From Branchiostoma lanceolatum (lineage: Eukaryota > Chordata > Leptocardii > Amphioxiformes > Branchiostomatidae), in contig NC_089723.1 in the NCBI RefSeq assembly GCF_035083965.1, positions 34,413,193 through 34,477,192 on the forward strand: a stretch of 64,000 bases of DNA. Direction: 5' to 3'. Within the stretch, counting starts at the first letter, position 1. The number at the start of each line of letters is the position of its first letter. Below are positions 43,220 to 54,304 of the stretch, one piece after another. The notes beneath the pieces were generated by a model, which was not told the DNA's origin, made no database searches, and saw only the letters and a list, made by a program, of their open reading frames with translations. The translations under genes were made by a program, and so were the position numbers.

Positions 43220-46200
43220 CTGCAACACAAAAATGACATTATCATTAACCATTGGAAGACATCCTACATAATATCCAGATCTGTTCTTCAGCCTTCAGCA
43301 AGAGTTGCAACAGATTCTTATAAATGTTGGCATGCCAAAGTACAGCAAAGATGATAGCCTCCATAGCAGTTTCTGGGCCTTTTGGGGGGCTTATAATACA
43401 TTTTTGCTAATGAATTCTTTCTGTGCTGGGTCGTTGGTGGGCCAGCCTGTAACCATTTGGCCTGGTAACCGTTAACATAATCAGTGTACTGTAATTCTTG
43501 ATTTGTTAACTGTAACTTAATTTTAGCTGATTTAACTGTCACTAGTCAACAGCTAAGATTTCATCATCGCTAATATTTGGTCACTAATATTCAAGCCAGT
43601 AATATATGTTCCCACCGTTAAAATGAAGTGCCGTGACCTACTCCATTTTGCCCCAACCGCTATATTTTCCTGCCGCTATATTAAAGTGATGTACAGTATT
43701 ATAGGGCGTATTCACGTGACGTCATCACCCTTGCCCTCCGTGGGCGGCCATGTTGGTGCTCACCCGGCAGCGAAGTTTCTCGGTGTCCGACGGTCTCTAA
43801 ATTTCCAAGGAATGCGAAGTCGTCTGATCGCTGTTTTATTATATGCAAAGAGTCTCCAGCCTCACATCCTTTTCGCTACAAAAATCCAATTTCACCTACT
43901 GGGAATGACCCATTATCGACGAGCGAGGAAATGTTTTCCCCAGCTGCCTACAAACATGGCCGCTTAACTGTTTACAGAGTACGCATAAAATCAGTTCACA
44001 GCATACAAGTGTTCCAAGGCCTGCAACCACGTAGTACAGTGTCTTGAGTGTCGTGAAAAATTTTGGTGGCAGGGAGTACGTTATGATCGGGAAAGTTCGA
44101 CGTTGAAAGACCCGCCAGTTTACGAACGTATCTCAACAAGGAGGTTTAATCAGATCTCAAGCAACGACTACACGGTGCCGCGACTGTGTTACACAACGGG
44201 CCTGTAATTTGCTTTTCGACCAGATACAAAGGTTTCCATACACTCACGTTGATTCTCCAACTTCAACTATTTAGATCCGCTGTTAGTATGTCAGAAATCC
44301 ACTTTTGTTTCAGTCGTTAGTCCCTTCGTATGTTCCCTTACCTACACGAGAAACGCCAAACCAATCTTACTGTTACCCGATCAGTGTGTGCTTTATCAGT
44401 CCCAATCAAACATCTGACCACGAGGCAAAACACCATGATTGTGAGACAAAACGTTCCGAAGGGAAATTGTGAATGGCGTAGAAAACATCTGCTATTTATA
44501 CGGAGAGTTCCATAGGGCTCCACTATCAAGTGAGCACCAACATGGCCGCCAGTGCTCGTTGCTAGAGGGAGGGTCACGTGACTGAATACGCCCTATAAGC
44601 CCCCAAAAGGCCCAGAGAGCCTGCTGTGGAGGCTAAAAAATGGCTCCTCAGCAGCTTAATGTTAATACATGTAGCTGCAACACCTTATGTCACATCTGCC
44701 TACTGACAGGAGCAATGTACATGTAGCTACAAAGCTTTATCTTGGGATCTCTTTCCTGCACCCTTCTTTCTTCATTCATGTGCTTTTGGTGACAACAGTT
44801 TTTAAGTCTTCTTTTGCATTATGCCTAGAAGTAACAAGAATTAACTTGCAAGTTACACAGTCATGTTTCCTATAGTCAGCCTTGTTTGCCATTTGATATT
44901 CATTACAACTGAAATGCAGAATAAAGAAGGTTAAGTAACAGAGTGCGTGTCAAATGAACATGAGGGACAGTGCAGTTAGTAAGAACATATAAAATGGACG
45001 GCTTATTTCCTGATAGGTCACACCAAATACTTTCTTTCTAAATCATTTCGATTACGTGCAAATGTTTGATGCCTAAAGCTCCCTCATACACAGGGCCGCT
45101 GGCTTTACGTCACTATCTGAAATGATGACTGCAATCCCTTGATGAATGTCGGAGTTGGGCTGATCCCGGGTTTAAGATGGCAAGATTGCTCACCACATAT
45201 GCCACAGGGACATCTGATACCCTTTTTGTAATCTGGCTCAGTTCGAGGAGATAAAGTCTGTATCTGTATCTGTATAGCTGGTATAACTGCCCTTTGGTGT
45301 AACACACCAGCTTTAGAGGCACGCAACGCGGCAGCAGCTGGTTATATTACACCGAAAGACCTGTCTGATACCCTATCAGGTATGACTTTTTGGCATTAGT
45401 GTGATGAAACCTGACGACAGACTTGTGGTTAGAAACAGTAAAAAGGAAGGAAAGATGTAACCAGCCTGGGATTGTGAACACATTGATCTGAAAATGATCG
45501 GCCATCTGGTGAACCTGCAATCAGGAAGGTAAAAGAAATCAGGCATCAAAAATTCTTAAATCAAATTTTCAATTAACAAAGGGCGCAAATCATGTCTTTC
45601 GAGCAAAATTTCCTCAACCCTGTGAACTGCACTTCCACAATGTGATCATGTCAACTTTTACAAGACAGTTTCTTTCCAGAAAAAGATACTAATTATACAT
45701 GGCTTGGTCACACTTTTGGCAAGGTTAGATCTGTAATTAATACAAAATATGAAATGAAACGTTAAAAAAGGTTTTATGGAGGGTATGGTTGTATACAAGG
45801 AACAATAACAGTGAGATGTTAGTAATAGATATTTCACTTTTAGTACACTGCATCAATGTTGGGTTTATTACCAACTGCCCATCCAGAAGAAAATGGATGG
45901 GATGTAATTTGCAAGGACAGTAGAAAAGGGGGAGGTTATCCAAGATCTTGATGCTGACAACACCACAAATATTACCCACAGAATGCTTAGTTAACGTGAA
46001 ATGAATTCCGACATGATGTGTACAGTTTAAACCACTGTCACACATTTAGGATCCTTCCCATGACTTTACTCCCAACCAAGGTTGGTACTGGGTTGGGAGT
46101 AGCCTGGAATCTATCCTGTTACAGGACATTACACTGACTCTCAGACAGCATACAAAAGATCTTTCTTCAAACTTACCACACAGACACCAAAGTGGATGTG

Positions 46201-49200
46201 GAGCAGCGTGGCCATGACTGTGTAACCAATCAGCAGGACCAGTTCCCACTGGCCGAGCGGCGCCGCGCACACCGCCGCCACGATCAGAATCAGCGGCCAC
46301 AGGAGGGCGTTGACCCCCTCACATCTGGTGTTGCTCATCTGGGCTATGATTAACCGGCACTGGGGAGAAAGGAGACTTTAAAAATGGTACATACTGCTTT
46401 CTCTGATTATACAGCACTCAGCATTTGGGAAAGAGTCTGAATGTTGAACACACTAGCCACCTGTTTTGATTGTAGTGACCTGTATGATTGTACAAAGTTG
46501 TGTGGCCCAAGGGCTATTGAAACAGCGCCACCCTATGCACCTTCTGGTGTAGGAAGAACCACTACATTTCACACTGTTCTAGCATTGCAACTAATAAATC
46601 TACAACAAAACTATGAGAACACGACTTACAGCTATATTTGCGAAGACCGTCCCAGACATGAAGTAGAAGAGTCGGGGCTGCTGTTCTAAGATGTCCATGG
46701 GTGACACCTTGAGCCAGACCATACAGAGAAGAAACAGTAGTACGGGTGACAGCAGGGGGAGCATCCCTTCATATAAGGACAGGTTTCTTCCTGACCCTTC
46801 TGAAGTTGATCTGAGGGGAAATGTAACATAATACTATTAATAGGGTTAACATTAGGGTCTTGTTGTGAGCTTGGATCTGAAATTTTACCACTAACTTCAA
46901 CATCTAATGAAGTAATATGACAAAGTTTTTTTTTTTTTCTCTGACACCTAAATGTCAAAAATATTTTCTATACTAGCATACTCTAGTACAGTAGTACATG
47001 TACCTTCATACCCTATTACCCTACACAAATATCTAGGTGCACTGGTGCACCCACAGTCAACAATTAGGTGCACACCTCCAATTTTGGGTGCTGAAAAGTG
47101 CATATGCACCCAGCTGCAGAATTTCAAGCCCTGACATGTCCATTTCAAACAAAATGCAGTACGTAAGCAAACAGCAAGAGAATGCTTTTAACAAGTAACA
47201 ACCCCACTGACCTGGGTTTCCCTCTCTTATGGAAGAAACTAAAACTTTAGGTGCAAAGTCACTCACCTGTAAAGGTTACCTAAAGTGTGTGGCAGGCTGA
47301 TGAACAAAAACCCACCTGGACAAGAACAAACAGGTCAGAAAAAATTTCTCAGCTTGAACTATGGAAAGCCTAAGATTTGAAAACAACAGTTTCTTAATCA
47401 ATCACATCTATGACTTACACTGGGACTTACACTGAAAGTTACAGTCCCAAAAGCTATGATATAGACTAGTAACACAAGGAAATCGAACAATACTTGTTGC
47501 ACTGAAACAAAGTTTCTGATCATCTCCAGTACAACATGTGGACAAGACAGAGAGAAGTCAACAACCAGTCAGATGGGCCTCTGACACAAATTTCCCAGTT
47601 TGTTGTAGAGTGTGTTTGATGATTAAAGCAGCCAACACTAAAGAAAGCAACCAGTGAACCACTGTTCCAACTGAATCATGCACCAGATGCTATTCTACCT
47701 AGGTAGTAGCAAGGTAGCTTTAAGACTAATTATACTGATCAAAACTATAGGACAACCCAGCAACAAAGTTTGCAATAAGGAATTCTTTGAAAAAAGAACA
47801 AGCGTGATTTTTAACGCATTGACAGTACATATACAGAACAGAAAAGATATGCAGAGTTAAAGCTTGTACGTTATGCCAAAGAGCAGTTATACTGGCTATA
47901 CAGAAACAGATAGAATACAGTTGTGATCCCAAGACATTGGAAAAAGCAAAGCAAAAATTCAACATGCTATATTTGAAGGCTATTTGTGCTTTTAATTTTG
48001 TCATAAATGTTGCATGCTATTTAACAAGGGGTGCCTAAGTATTCATACAAATTTTACGGAATTCATACGAGTTTTACGGAACACATACAAATTTTATAGA
48101 ATTCACATGATCTACTGCTAAGAAACATACAAATTTCATGGAATTCATAAGATCCGCTGAAAAGAAACATACAGATTTCACAGAATTCATACCAGTTTTA
48201 CGGAATACATACTTACTATCCTAGTAAAACTCTGTATGAATTCCGTAGAATTTTAATGTTTCTTAGCAGTGGATCATATAAAGTCTGTAAAATTTATACA
48301 TATTCTGTAAAAGTTGTATAAACTCCATAAAATTCATATTAGTACTTAGCCACCCCTGTTAGTAGCCAGCCTTTGCACCCTGTAACCTTGCTTTAATCAA
48401 CCTTTAGCACACTGAAGTAGCCATTTGGCATCTCATTCTCTATTGGTTACGGAGTTACGCAGCAGTGAGAAAGTTAAAAGAAAAGGACAGCACTCTGTTC
48501 GCAACAACGTTTGGGAAAGTGGTGTTATACTGGGAAGTCGACCTCTGTCCTTCCCACATACCGTAGAAGCTGAACAGGAACAGATAGTGGAAGCGCAGTC
48601 CCATGGGTAAGTGTGTCCGCCACAAGTCCTGCCCACAGAAGAATGCTGCTATGTACATCACAAACATTGCCTGGAAAAAAAAGAAACCAGTAATGAAGAT
48701 AAATGTATTAACTGTTAACAACTTCTGCACAAGATATCTTACTAGGTGGCAAAGTGGTCCTGTGGTTAGGGTTGTCGACTAAAGGTTCTGGGTTGTTGAC
48801 TAAAGGTTCTGGGTTGTTGACTAAAGGTTCTGGGTTTGAATTGTGCCCCTGATAAAAAGCACACATTGAAAATGATCTGTCTGTTAGAACGTTCTCTGGG
48901 ATGAGACATAAAGCCTAAGGTCTTGTGTTTGAGGAGAGCCACGCCTTGAGCATGTTAAAGAAACCCACCACACCTTTCAAAAAGAGTCGGGATGCTTTTC
49001 AACGTGAGTGGATCCCACCTACAAATGTATTAGGCTGGTCTTACAGCTTGTACTTACTGCATGAAACTGGAATATCATCATGGCTAGAGCACTAGAGGTG
49101 TTATGCAAAACAAACAAAAAATGTCTCCAAATATATATTTTGTACCAATAAACTTTGACTTCATCTTTACAAATCGCAAATTTTCTACTCAATTTTTTGT

Positions 49201-52200
49201 TCATCCTCCTTACTCAACATTTCTCATGCCCATTTTCAAAAGAAAGAAAATGCCACTTACCACTTGGCTCATGTCGTAACCCCATGGTAGAAACAGGGTG
49301 CCTGTGTTGTACTTTTCCCAGTGGGACATGATAAAGCCGATCATCACCACCCACACTACCATGTACATCTGCGTCACCGTGATGCCGTACTCCGTGCCAC
49401 GCCCAAACATGGAGTAGATGGCGGTGGGAAAGAACATGGTAGCCCAGGAGTCGAGACCGTGGTCGAACAGTTCTCCTAGCGGAGAGGAGGACCCCGTGCG
49501 CCGCGCCTGCTTGCCATCGCATCCGTCTGTTCAGTGGCAACAGATACATGTAATTGTCAAAAATAATGTTTCTTTTCAATGGCATGTTTGTTTATGCATA
49601 AACGTTACAAGATGTTCAGTGCTTAGCAAATAACTCTTTCATCACAATTCACATGACTTGCCTGCACCATCCAATGGGGTTACGGGTTGTAGAATTGGGC
49701 CCAAAAGTTTGATAATTGGCCAGGAGAGTCCGTCTGCAGGAAGGTTAATATTTCCCCCCCAGACTGCGCCTGCAAAGGAAAACCTATAGGAGGGCCTGCA
49801 TGCCCCTTTTACGTAGAGCGTAATCGGCCGTTTTAATTTTACGTAGAGCGTTGCTGACCACTCCATAATTTAGCGTAGAGCGTAGGGAGGCTTTTCTGAA
49901 TTTAGCGTAGAGCGTAGGGAGGCTTTCTGATTTTAGCGTATTACGTAGCCGGCCCTCCTAATTTAGCGTAGAGCGTTGTCGCGACCCCCCCATGCAGGCC
50001 CTCCTATAGGCTACGGTGGCCGAACTCTCCTGGCAATTAGTCTCCCTGTAGCGGGCACAGTCAGTCTGGTAGAGACTACATGTACATGTGTTTCACATGA
50101 TCACCAATAAGTGAGGGCCTGCATGCTCTTTCATGTAGAGCATACTGAGTCTCAGTCTTTGTAATTTCTTTGCGTGATTCGTAAGCGGAATGTAGAGCAG
50201 AGCATAATCTGTGCATTCTACATATGGTGTAACGGGTGCCTGAATTAAGTTCAAAAGCAAGCCAGCCTGCCAAATTTAACGTAATACCTGGCTGCTGGCT
50301 TCCCGAATTTAGCATGTAGCATTTAGAGTACCAGTACCCCTCCTGCCCTCATTAGCTTGCTTGCAGTCCCCCATAGGTTGCAAGTAACTTTGCTTTCAAA
50401 CTTTAAATGATGTGAGACAAACTTTGTGACCACCCACCGAGTGTGTGTGAGAGGAAGTGTGCGAAGCCACACACCAACCAGACCCAGTTTGGCACCAGGG
50501 GGTCATCGGGGTGCTGCGAGCTGGACGCACGGAACTGGGGGTCATACCAGGTCAGCAGGGCAAAGTTGAAGATGAGCAGGAGGAATCCTACAAAGGTCAT
50601 CAGGTTCGGGGCCAGCCATCTGGGTAGTCGCTTCAGACGAAAATCAAACAATTAGTCTAGTGTACTTAACGAAGTCTCCGTAGCCATAAATGCATTTACA
50701 AGTACAGTAAGAAGGAAACATCGTCGGGGCTATACCAATAAATTCAACAAGGATGGGGTAGTGAGCAGATTCTTTTTGCTAGAGAGTTCAATGGTATGTC
50801 AGTAGATATTGTAATGTACATGTAAATAATATCAACCTTCAAAGAAGGCCTCTGGGGAGCCTAATTCAAATACGTGGTAAAACCGCTTGGTCTCAGCCCC
50901 ACCTAGGCTAGAGTGTAAATATTTTGGGTTGAGCTAATCGCTAGTGATAAAGATCTATCGGTGGCAAGGCAGTATCAAAGACCAACTAGTATAGTTGACC
51001 CTTTTGATACTGCCTTGCCATCAATAGATCTGCTTGGAGATTACGATTGAGCATGTCAAGACTCAAGACAAGAGGTTTTATTCTCTTTAGTGTTTTGAAG
51101 CAAAGACAAGAAGGTAAATATTTGAGAGGAATACAGCACCATGACTTCCGGTACAGAAACTATAAAAAAATTATTAAAATGACAATGTTACAAAAACAAG
51201 GGACTCATTCACTGATTCACTCTCTCCATCTCTCCAGCTTGGTCTAACCAGTCGTCCATATAAAGTTATATTTCCAACAATTTAAGCTAGACTTCTGTAC
51301 AGCAGTCTTGTCTAATCAAACTATCTCTTACCTTTACTACAGCATTCCAGAATGGGTGCATAACATAGTTGGAGAGAGGGGAGGTGTCCACTGAGCAGTA
51401 CTGAAAGGAAAACAAATGTTTGCATAAACTGATAAACTCTGTGTACGAAGGTTTTGTTTTCGACGTTTCGACTGTCATCTATGTACAAAATTAATGTATC
51501 TGTTTGAAACTTGAGTGTTTGAGTGTCTGTAGATATTATTTCATATTTGTATATGAAGTACATTGACAGGAAAATGGTAACACCCAGAATGACAGGAAGT
51601 GAAGGTCAAACTAGACTGGATTCCAGACCCCCCAATGTGCATAATATCTAACGTTCTCTGGATAGATATCTTAGAAGTTAGAGATTGGGGGTCTGGCATC
51701 CAGGCTAAGGTCAAACTGGAGGTCAAAATGACTGGTTTCCACATCGAGATCAGCACAATAACAGGAAGTTAGGTAAACATCGCGCATCGGGACACTAACA
51801 GGAAGTAAGTTCAAAGGTCCCAAAAATGTTTATCTCATTTTCTGTCTTCACTTCCGAGTTATGTGAACGTCTATTGCCTTATGCGAGGCAGTGGTTACAT
51901 ATTATAATTATGCATAATTAGACAGAATCAGCAGGAAATTGACAATAATGGTGAAAATGAAACCAAGAAATTCGCAAAAACTAATATCATTTCACAGAGG
52001 TATATTTATTTGGTTATAAAAGTATTATTATACATTTGTAATTTAGCAGTCCCAAGATCTTTTTGTTTTCGAGTATACACCCGGGTGGCCCTTGGGATAC
52101 AGCCCTTGGCGGTAGGGGTACTAGAGCCCTGGTGCGAGCGTGAAATTATGAAAACATGTGTCTATTAAAATAGGGGAGCACTCAGTTTATATTCGTAGGG

Positions 52201-52586
52201 AGGGGGGGCGACATGTACAGCACAGATAGCTGTCTGTATACAATGATACAGACCTCATTTTAGGTACAAGGCCACGTCATCGTACACTGGGAATCAACGA
52301 ACCCTGCAAGGACATCGTTCTTTGAGGTCAAGGTACAACTTTCAACACAAAGCAGGAGGCATGACCCTACCACCACAAGCTGCCAACGACACGCACGTGG
52401 GCATGGATTGTTTTGGCCAGCAGTCCCTTTTAGACTCCACCAATTTTACCTTTTCTAAGACACTAAGAAAGAGGGGTTCCCTCCTACTAGAATCGTGGAT
52501 AGAAATCAATTGTTTTTGGTCTAAACACTCACCTTGTAGCGATCGAACCCCGCTATGTGCTCATCTGTGAGATAGCTGGTCGCCAT
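43160..52586 (-). CDS. SELENOI: Ethanolaminephosphotransferase 1 (SELENOI/EPT1-like)
   Basis: This integral membrane enzyme joins CDP-ethanolamine to diacylglycerol, making phosphatidylethanolamine. Exons on the minus strand are 52533-52586, 51332-51400, 50438-50630, 49261-49526, 48562-48670, 47267-47315, 46630-46810, 46177-46359, and a last exon at 45347-45514 or 43160-43219. All phases join; 368 codons precede the last exon. Residues 1-18 ([18 protein letters not shown]) and [16 protein letters not shown] match the EPT1 N-terminus. WLAPNLMTF precedes the catalytic CDP-alcohol phosphotransferase motif, built across the exon 3/4 junction: DGKQAR, eight residues, G, three, D, three, D (DGKQAR...GELFDHGLD). 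[18 protein letters not shown] is strongly EPT1-like. Several hydrophobic segments follow, then QMSNTRC. The distal version has TGA at codon 388; human SELENOI, as I recall it, has 397 residues with Sec at 387. A slippery alternative is that TGA is a plain stop. Confidence 0.92.
43702..44595. mobile_element. 0.9-kb non-autonomous DNA transposon, TAGGGCGTATTCA ends
   Basis: The left end TAGGGCGTATTCACGTGACG and the right end GTCACGTGACTGAATACGCC, then CTA, form inverted termini. A second inner inverted block has GGCGGCCATGTTGGTGCTCA and its complement. No ORF above about 115 codons and none with transposase motifs. It lies downstream, on the minus strand, of the proximal SELENOI last exon, in the last intron used by the distal form. 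Confidence 0.8.
45228..45345 (-). repeat. Dispersed repeat (TTATACC(A/G)GCTATACAGA), copy beside SELENOI
   Basis: On the minus strand GCTGGTGTGTTACACCAAAG, then GGCAGTTATACCAGCTATAC, then (AGATAC)n. Other copies lie at 271-315, 47876-47920 and 56290-56385. It begins 2 bp past the stop of the proximal SELENOI last exon. Confidence 0.7.
45347..45514 (-). CDS. SELENOI: SELENOI last exon, proximal version without a selenocysteine codon
   Basis: After TTGCAG, phase 0, it encodes [18 protein letters not shown] and continues for 55 residues to TAA. The first 15 residues align with the distal version ([15 protein letters not shown]), so the two are duplicated alternatives. Beyond PGW the sequence resembles nothing known, and its end runs to the edge of a dispersed repeat (45228-45345). 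The tail may therefore be a relic or repeat-derived. Product length would be about 423 residues. Confidence 0.6.
   Translation of the reverse strand, partial: VHQMADHFQINVFTIPGWLHLSFLFTVSNHKSVVRFHHTNAKKSYLIGYQTGLSV
46995..47135. repeat. Dispersed repeat Z (GGTGCAC-rich), copy 2
   Basis: TAGGTGCACTGGTGCACCCA, TTAGGTGCACACCTCCAATT and GCATATGCACCCAGCTGCAG, ending TTTCAAGCCCTG. It matches 22245-22350 and lies in SELENOI intron 6-7. Confidence 0.65.
47876..47920 (+). repeat. Dispersed repeat (TTATACC(A/G)GCTATACAGA), short copy
   Basis: GAGCAGTTATACTGGCTATA, then CAGAAACAGATAGAATACAG, in a SELENOI intron. A fragment of the family at 45228. Confidence 0.55.
48022..48361. mobile_element. 340-bp MITE with internal ATTCATACAAATTTTACGG repeats
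   Basis: Ends TAACAAGGGGTGCCTAAGTA and TACTTAGCCACCCCTGTTA. The interior consists of about eight degenerate copies of (A)TTCATACAAATTTTACGGAA in direct order on the left and inverted on the right. It lies in SELENOI intron 5. Confidence 0.75.
48755..49015 (+). repeat. SINE with a triplicated B-box region
   Basis: GTGGTTAGGGTTGTCGACTA resembles an A box. The segment GACTAAAGGTTCTGGGTTGTT is present three times in tandem (about 48776-48838), the last ending GGGTTTGAAT (B box). The body contains GTTCTCTGGGATGAGACATA and CTTGTGTTTGAGGAGAGCC, shared with the SINE at 32630. It lies in SELENOI intron 4. Confidence 0.65.
49700..50075 (+). repeat. Dispersed repeat Y, copy 3, split by a MITE
   Basis: The left part has GGCCAGGAGAGTCCGTCTGC, GGAAGGTTAATATTTCCCC and GCGCCTGCAAAGGAAAACC. 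The right part has GGTGGCCGAACTCTCCTGGC and AATTAGTCTCCCTGTAGC. The two are contiguous in the copies at 13381 and 31096, so the segment at 49785-50008 is an insertion. Confidence 0.75.
49785..50008. mobile_element. 224-bp MITE with TTTAGCGTAGAGCG tandem repeats
   Basis: Ends TATAGGAGGGCCTGCATG and CATGCAGGCCCTCCTATA. The interior has about six copies of TTT(A/T)(A/G)CGTAGAGCGT with short spacers, mostly in one orientation. It is nested in repeat Y. A diverged relative follows at 50110-50350. Confidence 0.8.
50110..50350. repeat. Diverged relative of the GTAGAGCG MITE
   Basis: GTGAGGGCCTGCATGCTCTT, then CATGTAGAGCATAC, and at the right TTTAGCATGTAGCATTTAG, then CCCTCCTGCCCTCA. Same architecture as the element at 49785, but heavily mutated. 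It ends about 90 bp before SELENOI exon 3. Confidence 0.55.
50948..51043. repeat. MITE, CTGCTTGGAGA-terminus family
   Basis: GATCTATCGGTGGCAAGGCA, then GTATC, paired with GATACTGCCTTGCCATC, then ATAGATCTGCTTGGAGATTA. Same arms as the 2249 copy. The left terminus is decayed (TAATCGCTAGTGATAAAG). It lies in SELENOI intron 2. Confidence 0.75.
51612..51707. mobile_element. TAGCCTG-type MITE with exact 9-bp target duplication
   Basis: A 96-bp element, TAGACTGGATTCCAGACCCC to GGGGGTCTGGCATCCAGGCT, then A. It is flanked by AGGTCAAAC at 51603-51611 and 51708-51716. It lies in SELENOI intron 1. Confidence 0.87.
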
Positions 52587-52841
52587 TTTTAATGGCACTG
52601 AATTGGGCTGTCCTTGATGACGGAATTGTCGCCGGTAATTTCTTTCACAAAGTAATGCGAAGGTAACATCATAGCGGGCTAGATGAAATGACTTGAATTT
52701 TACGTCAATATTAACTCTATTCTGTATGTATAACTGTAATATCTTGTGTGAATGTCATATGAACGCAAAGTATATACAGGCACTAAATTTAAATGCTAAA
52801 GGTGCCTACAAGTGAAAGGTCGACAGGCTGTCACTGCAATG

Positions 52842-52945
52842 ACTCAAAGTAGATGTGTGGTGTGTTTAGGTGTGTTTGAGTGGTACATTTTGCACAGGCC
52901 GGTGTCCCCACTACAAAGAACAAAAGAAGAGCATCTACTTTGAGT
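52842..52945. repeat. Small MITE with ACTCAAAGTAGATG arms
   Basis: The left arm ACTCAAAGTAGATGTG and the right arm GCATCTACTTTGAGT are separated by about 75 bp that also contains TGTTTAGGTGTGTTTGAG. No coding capacity. Confidence 0.65.
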
Positions 52946-52967
52946 TTTTTGTGGCTGTTTAGAGAGC

Positions 52968-53040
52968 TTTTGTTTGTCTGTTCAAGGACACTATTGAAAC
53001 GTCGTTTTGTTTGTCTGTTCAAGGACACTATTGAAACGTC
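52968..53040. repeat. 37-bp direct tandem duplication
   Basis: TTTTGTTTGTCTGTTCAAGG, then ACACTATTGAAACGTCG, occurs twice head to tail with no mismatches except at the end. It abuts the half MITE with TATCCAGTTGCTTGAGTAA. Confidence 0.85.
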
Positions 53041-53125
53041 TGTTTCAAAATTTTATCCAGTTGCTTGAGTAATTATTTTTGGCGTATCTTACTACCTGGA
53101 TGTCTAACTTTCATCAACGACACTA
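53041..53125. repeat. Half copy of the TTACTCAAGCAACTGGAT MITE
   Basis: GTTTCAAAATTTTATCCAGT, then TGCTTGAGTAA, then GGCGTATCTTACTACCTGGA, then TGTCTAAC. Only the right half is present, joined to the 37-bp tandem repeat. Confidence 0.75.
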
Positions 53126-54304
53126 TATAATGTCCTTGGTCTGTTTGAGCCTTTTGATTGTGACTGTTAACACATGTTCCCAACATTATTGTTGATTCCT
53201 CACAAAACTAATGCAACATGTGACGTTAAGTGATACAAATTATGTTTATTGAGCATTCCCTGAATTTCCACATGTTGACTGTTTTGTTGCCTTTCTTGTT
53301 TTGGGAAATTCAACATGTTACGATGCGATCGGGCACTAAAGACCACTTCTGACACCGCAAGATTAATAAAAGATGCACATCTGACATCATGTATCTGATC
53401 AGCTTCATTACACGCGTAGAGTGCATTGCATGCATTAACATTGTGGCCGGTATATAATTATTGCAACAATATGTTATAAGTTAGGAGCGCAGTGTCACAA
53501 ATGACAGCAGTGATGAAAATAATATAATGTTAGTGAATATATAACTTTTGCAACAACAGCTCAAAACTATCTCCTGATACAATTGTTTTTCTTTTAGTTT
53601 TAAGTCAATGCATTGAAAGACTAAAACTAAAATGTATCTGTAATAATATATCTATGCACTAGTCTGGACGGTGCTCTAAATTGGATGTGACCACTTGTTA
53701 AAATCTCATTGATAACGTTATATAAAGTTACAGACTGCAACAAAAAAGAGTCATTATCTTCCGACCAGGACACTTTGCTGTCACATACAGTACTTGAACA
53801 TCCAACTATAGTTTTCTTTTCGAAAGGTAACCTCTGGAACTTCAACCATATCAATTATTCCATCGTTACATGATGTATCATTACATTATGACCAGTTACT
53901 GTGAATAGAAAAATAGAAAAGGGAATTACCTTAGGTTTTCACTAAATCAGTAAAGCTAACGTTAGGTAGGTAACGTTAAGTAAAGCTAGGTAAATTAGTA
54001 AAGCTAGGTAGTTAAAGGTAAGTTAAAAGCTAGGTAACATTTTTGTCTCTTCCATCTTAATTGTTTTCCCTGTTTGACAGGAGAGAATGAAGAGGAGAAA
54101 GGACAGATTATCTAACATAAGGCATTTGAATATGCAGTTTCAGCCGTATTCATGAATCACATGCTGTATCAGGAACCAGTATCTGCACATGCACTGCATC
54201 CTTGTTCAATTCTTCTTACTGATGAATATAAAAGCCAAATGAAGTTGTCTACTTTGATACTGTTTCATCTGTACTTGGTAGGCAACACGTACTGTTACAA
54301 AACT

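Larger units (their letters stand above)
52587..54304. other. SELENOI 5' flank and EndoU 3' flank
   Basis: No coding exon. It includes the SELENOI start region right of 52586, a small inverted repeat (52842-52945), a 37-bp tandem repeat (52968-53040), a half MITE (53041-53125), and AGCTAGGTAA-type short repeats near 53955-54035. A minus-strand AATAAA (plus TTTATT near 53245) could serve EndoU. Confidence 0.5.

Noticed and set aside
43623-43967. 114-codon plus-strand ORF as a gene
   Set aside because: It lies mostly inside the TAGGGCGTATTCA transposon and has no transposase or other recognisable motif.
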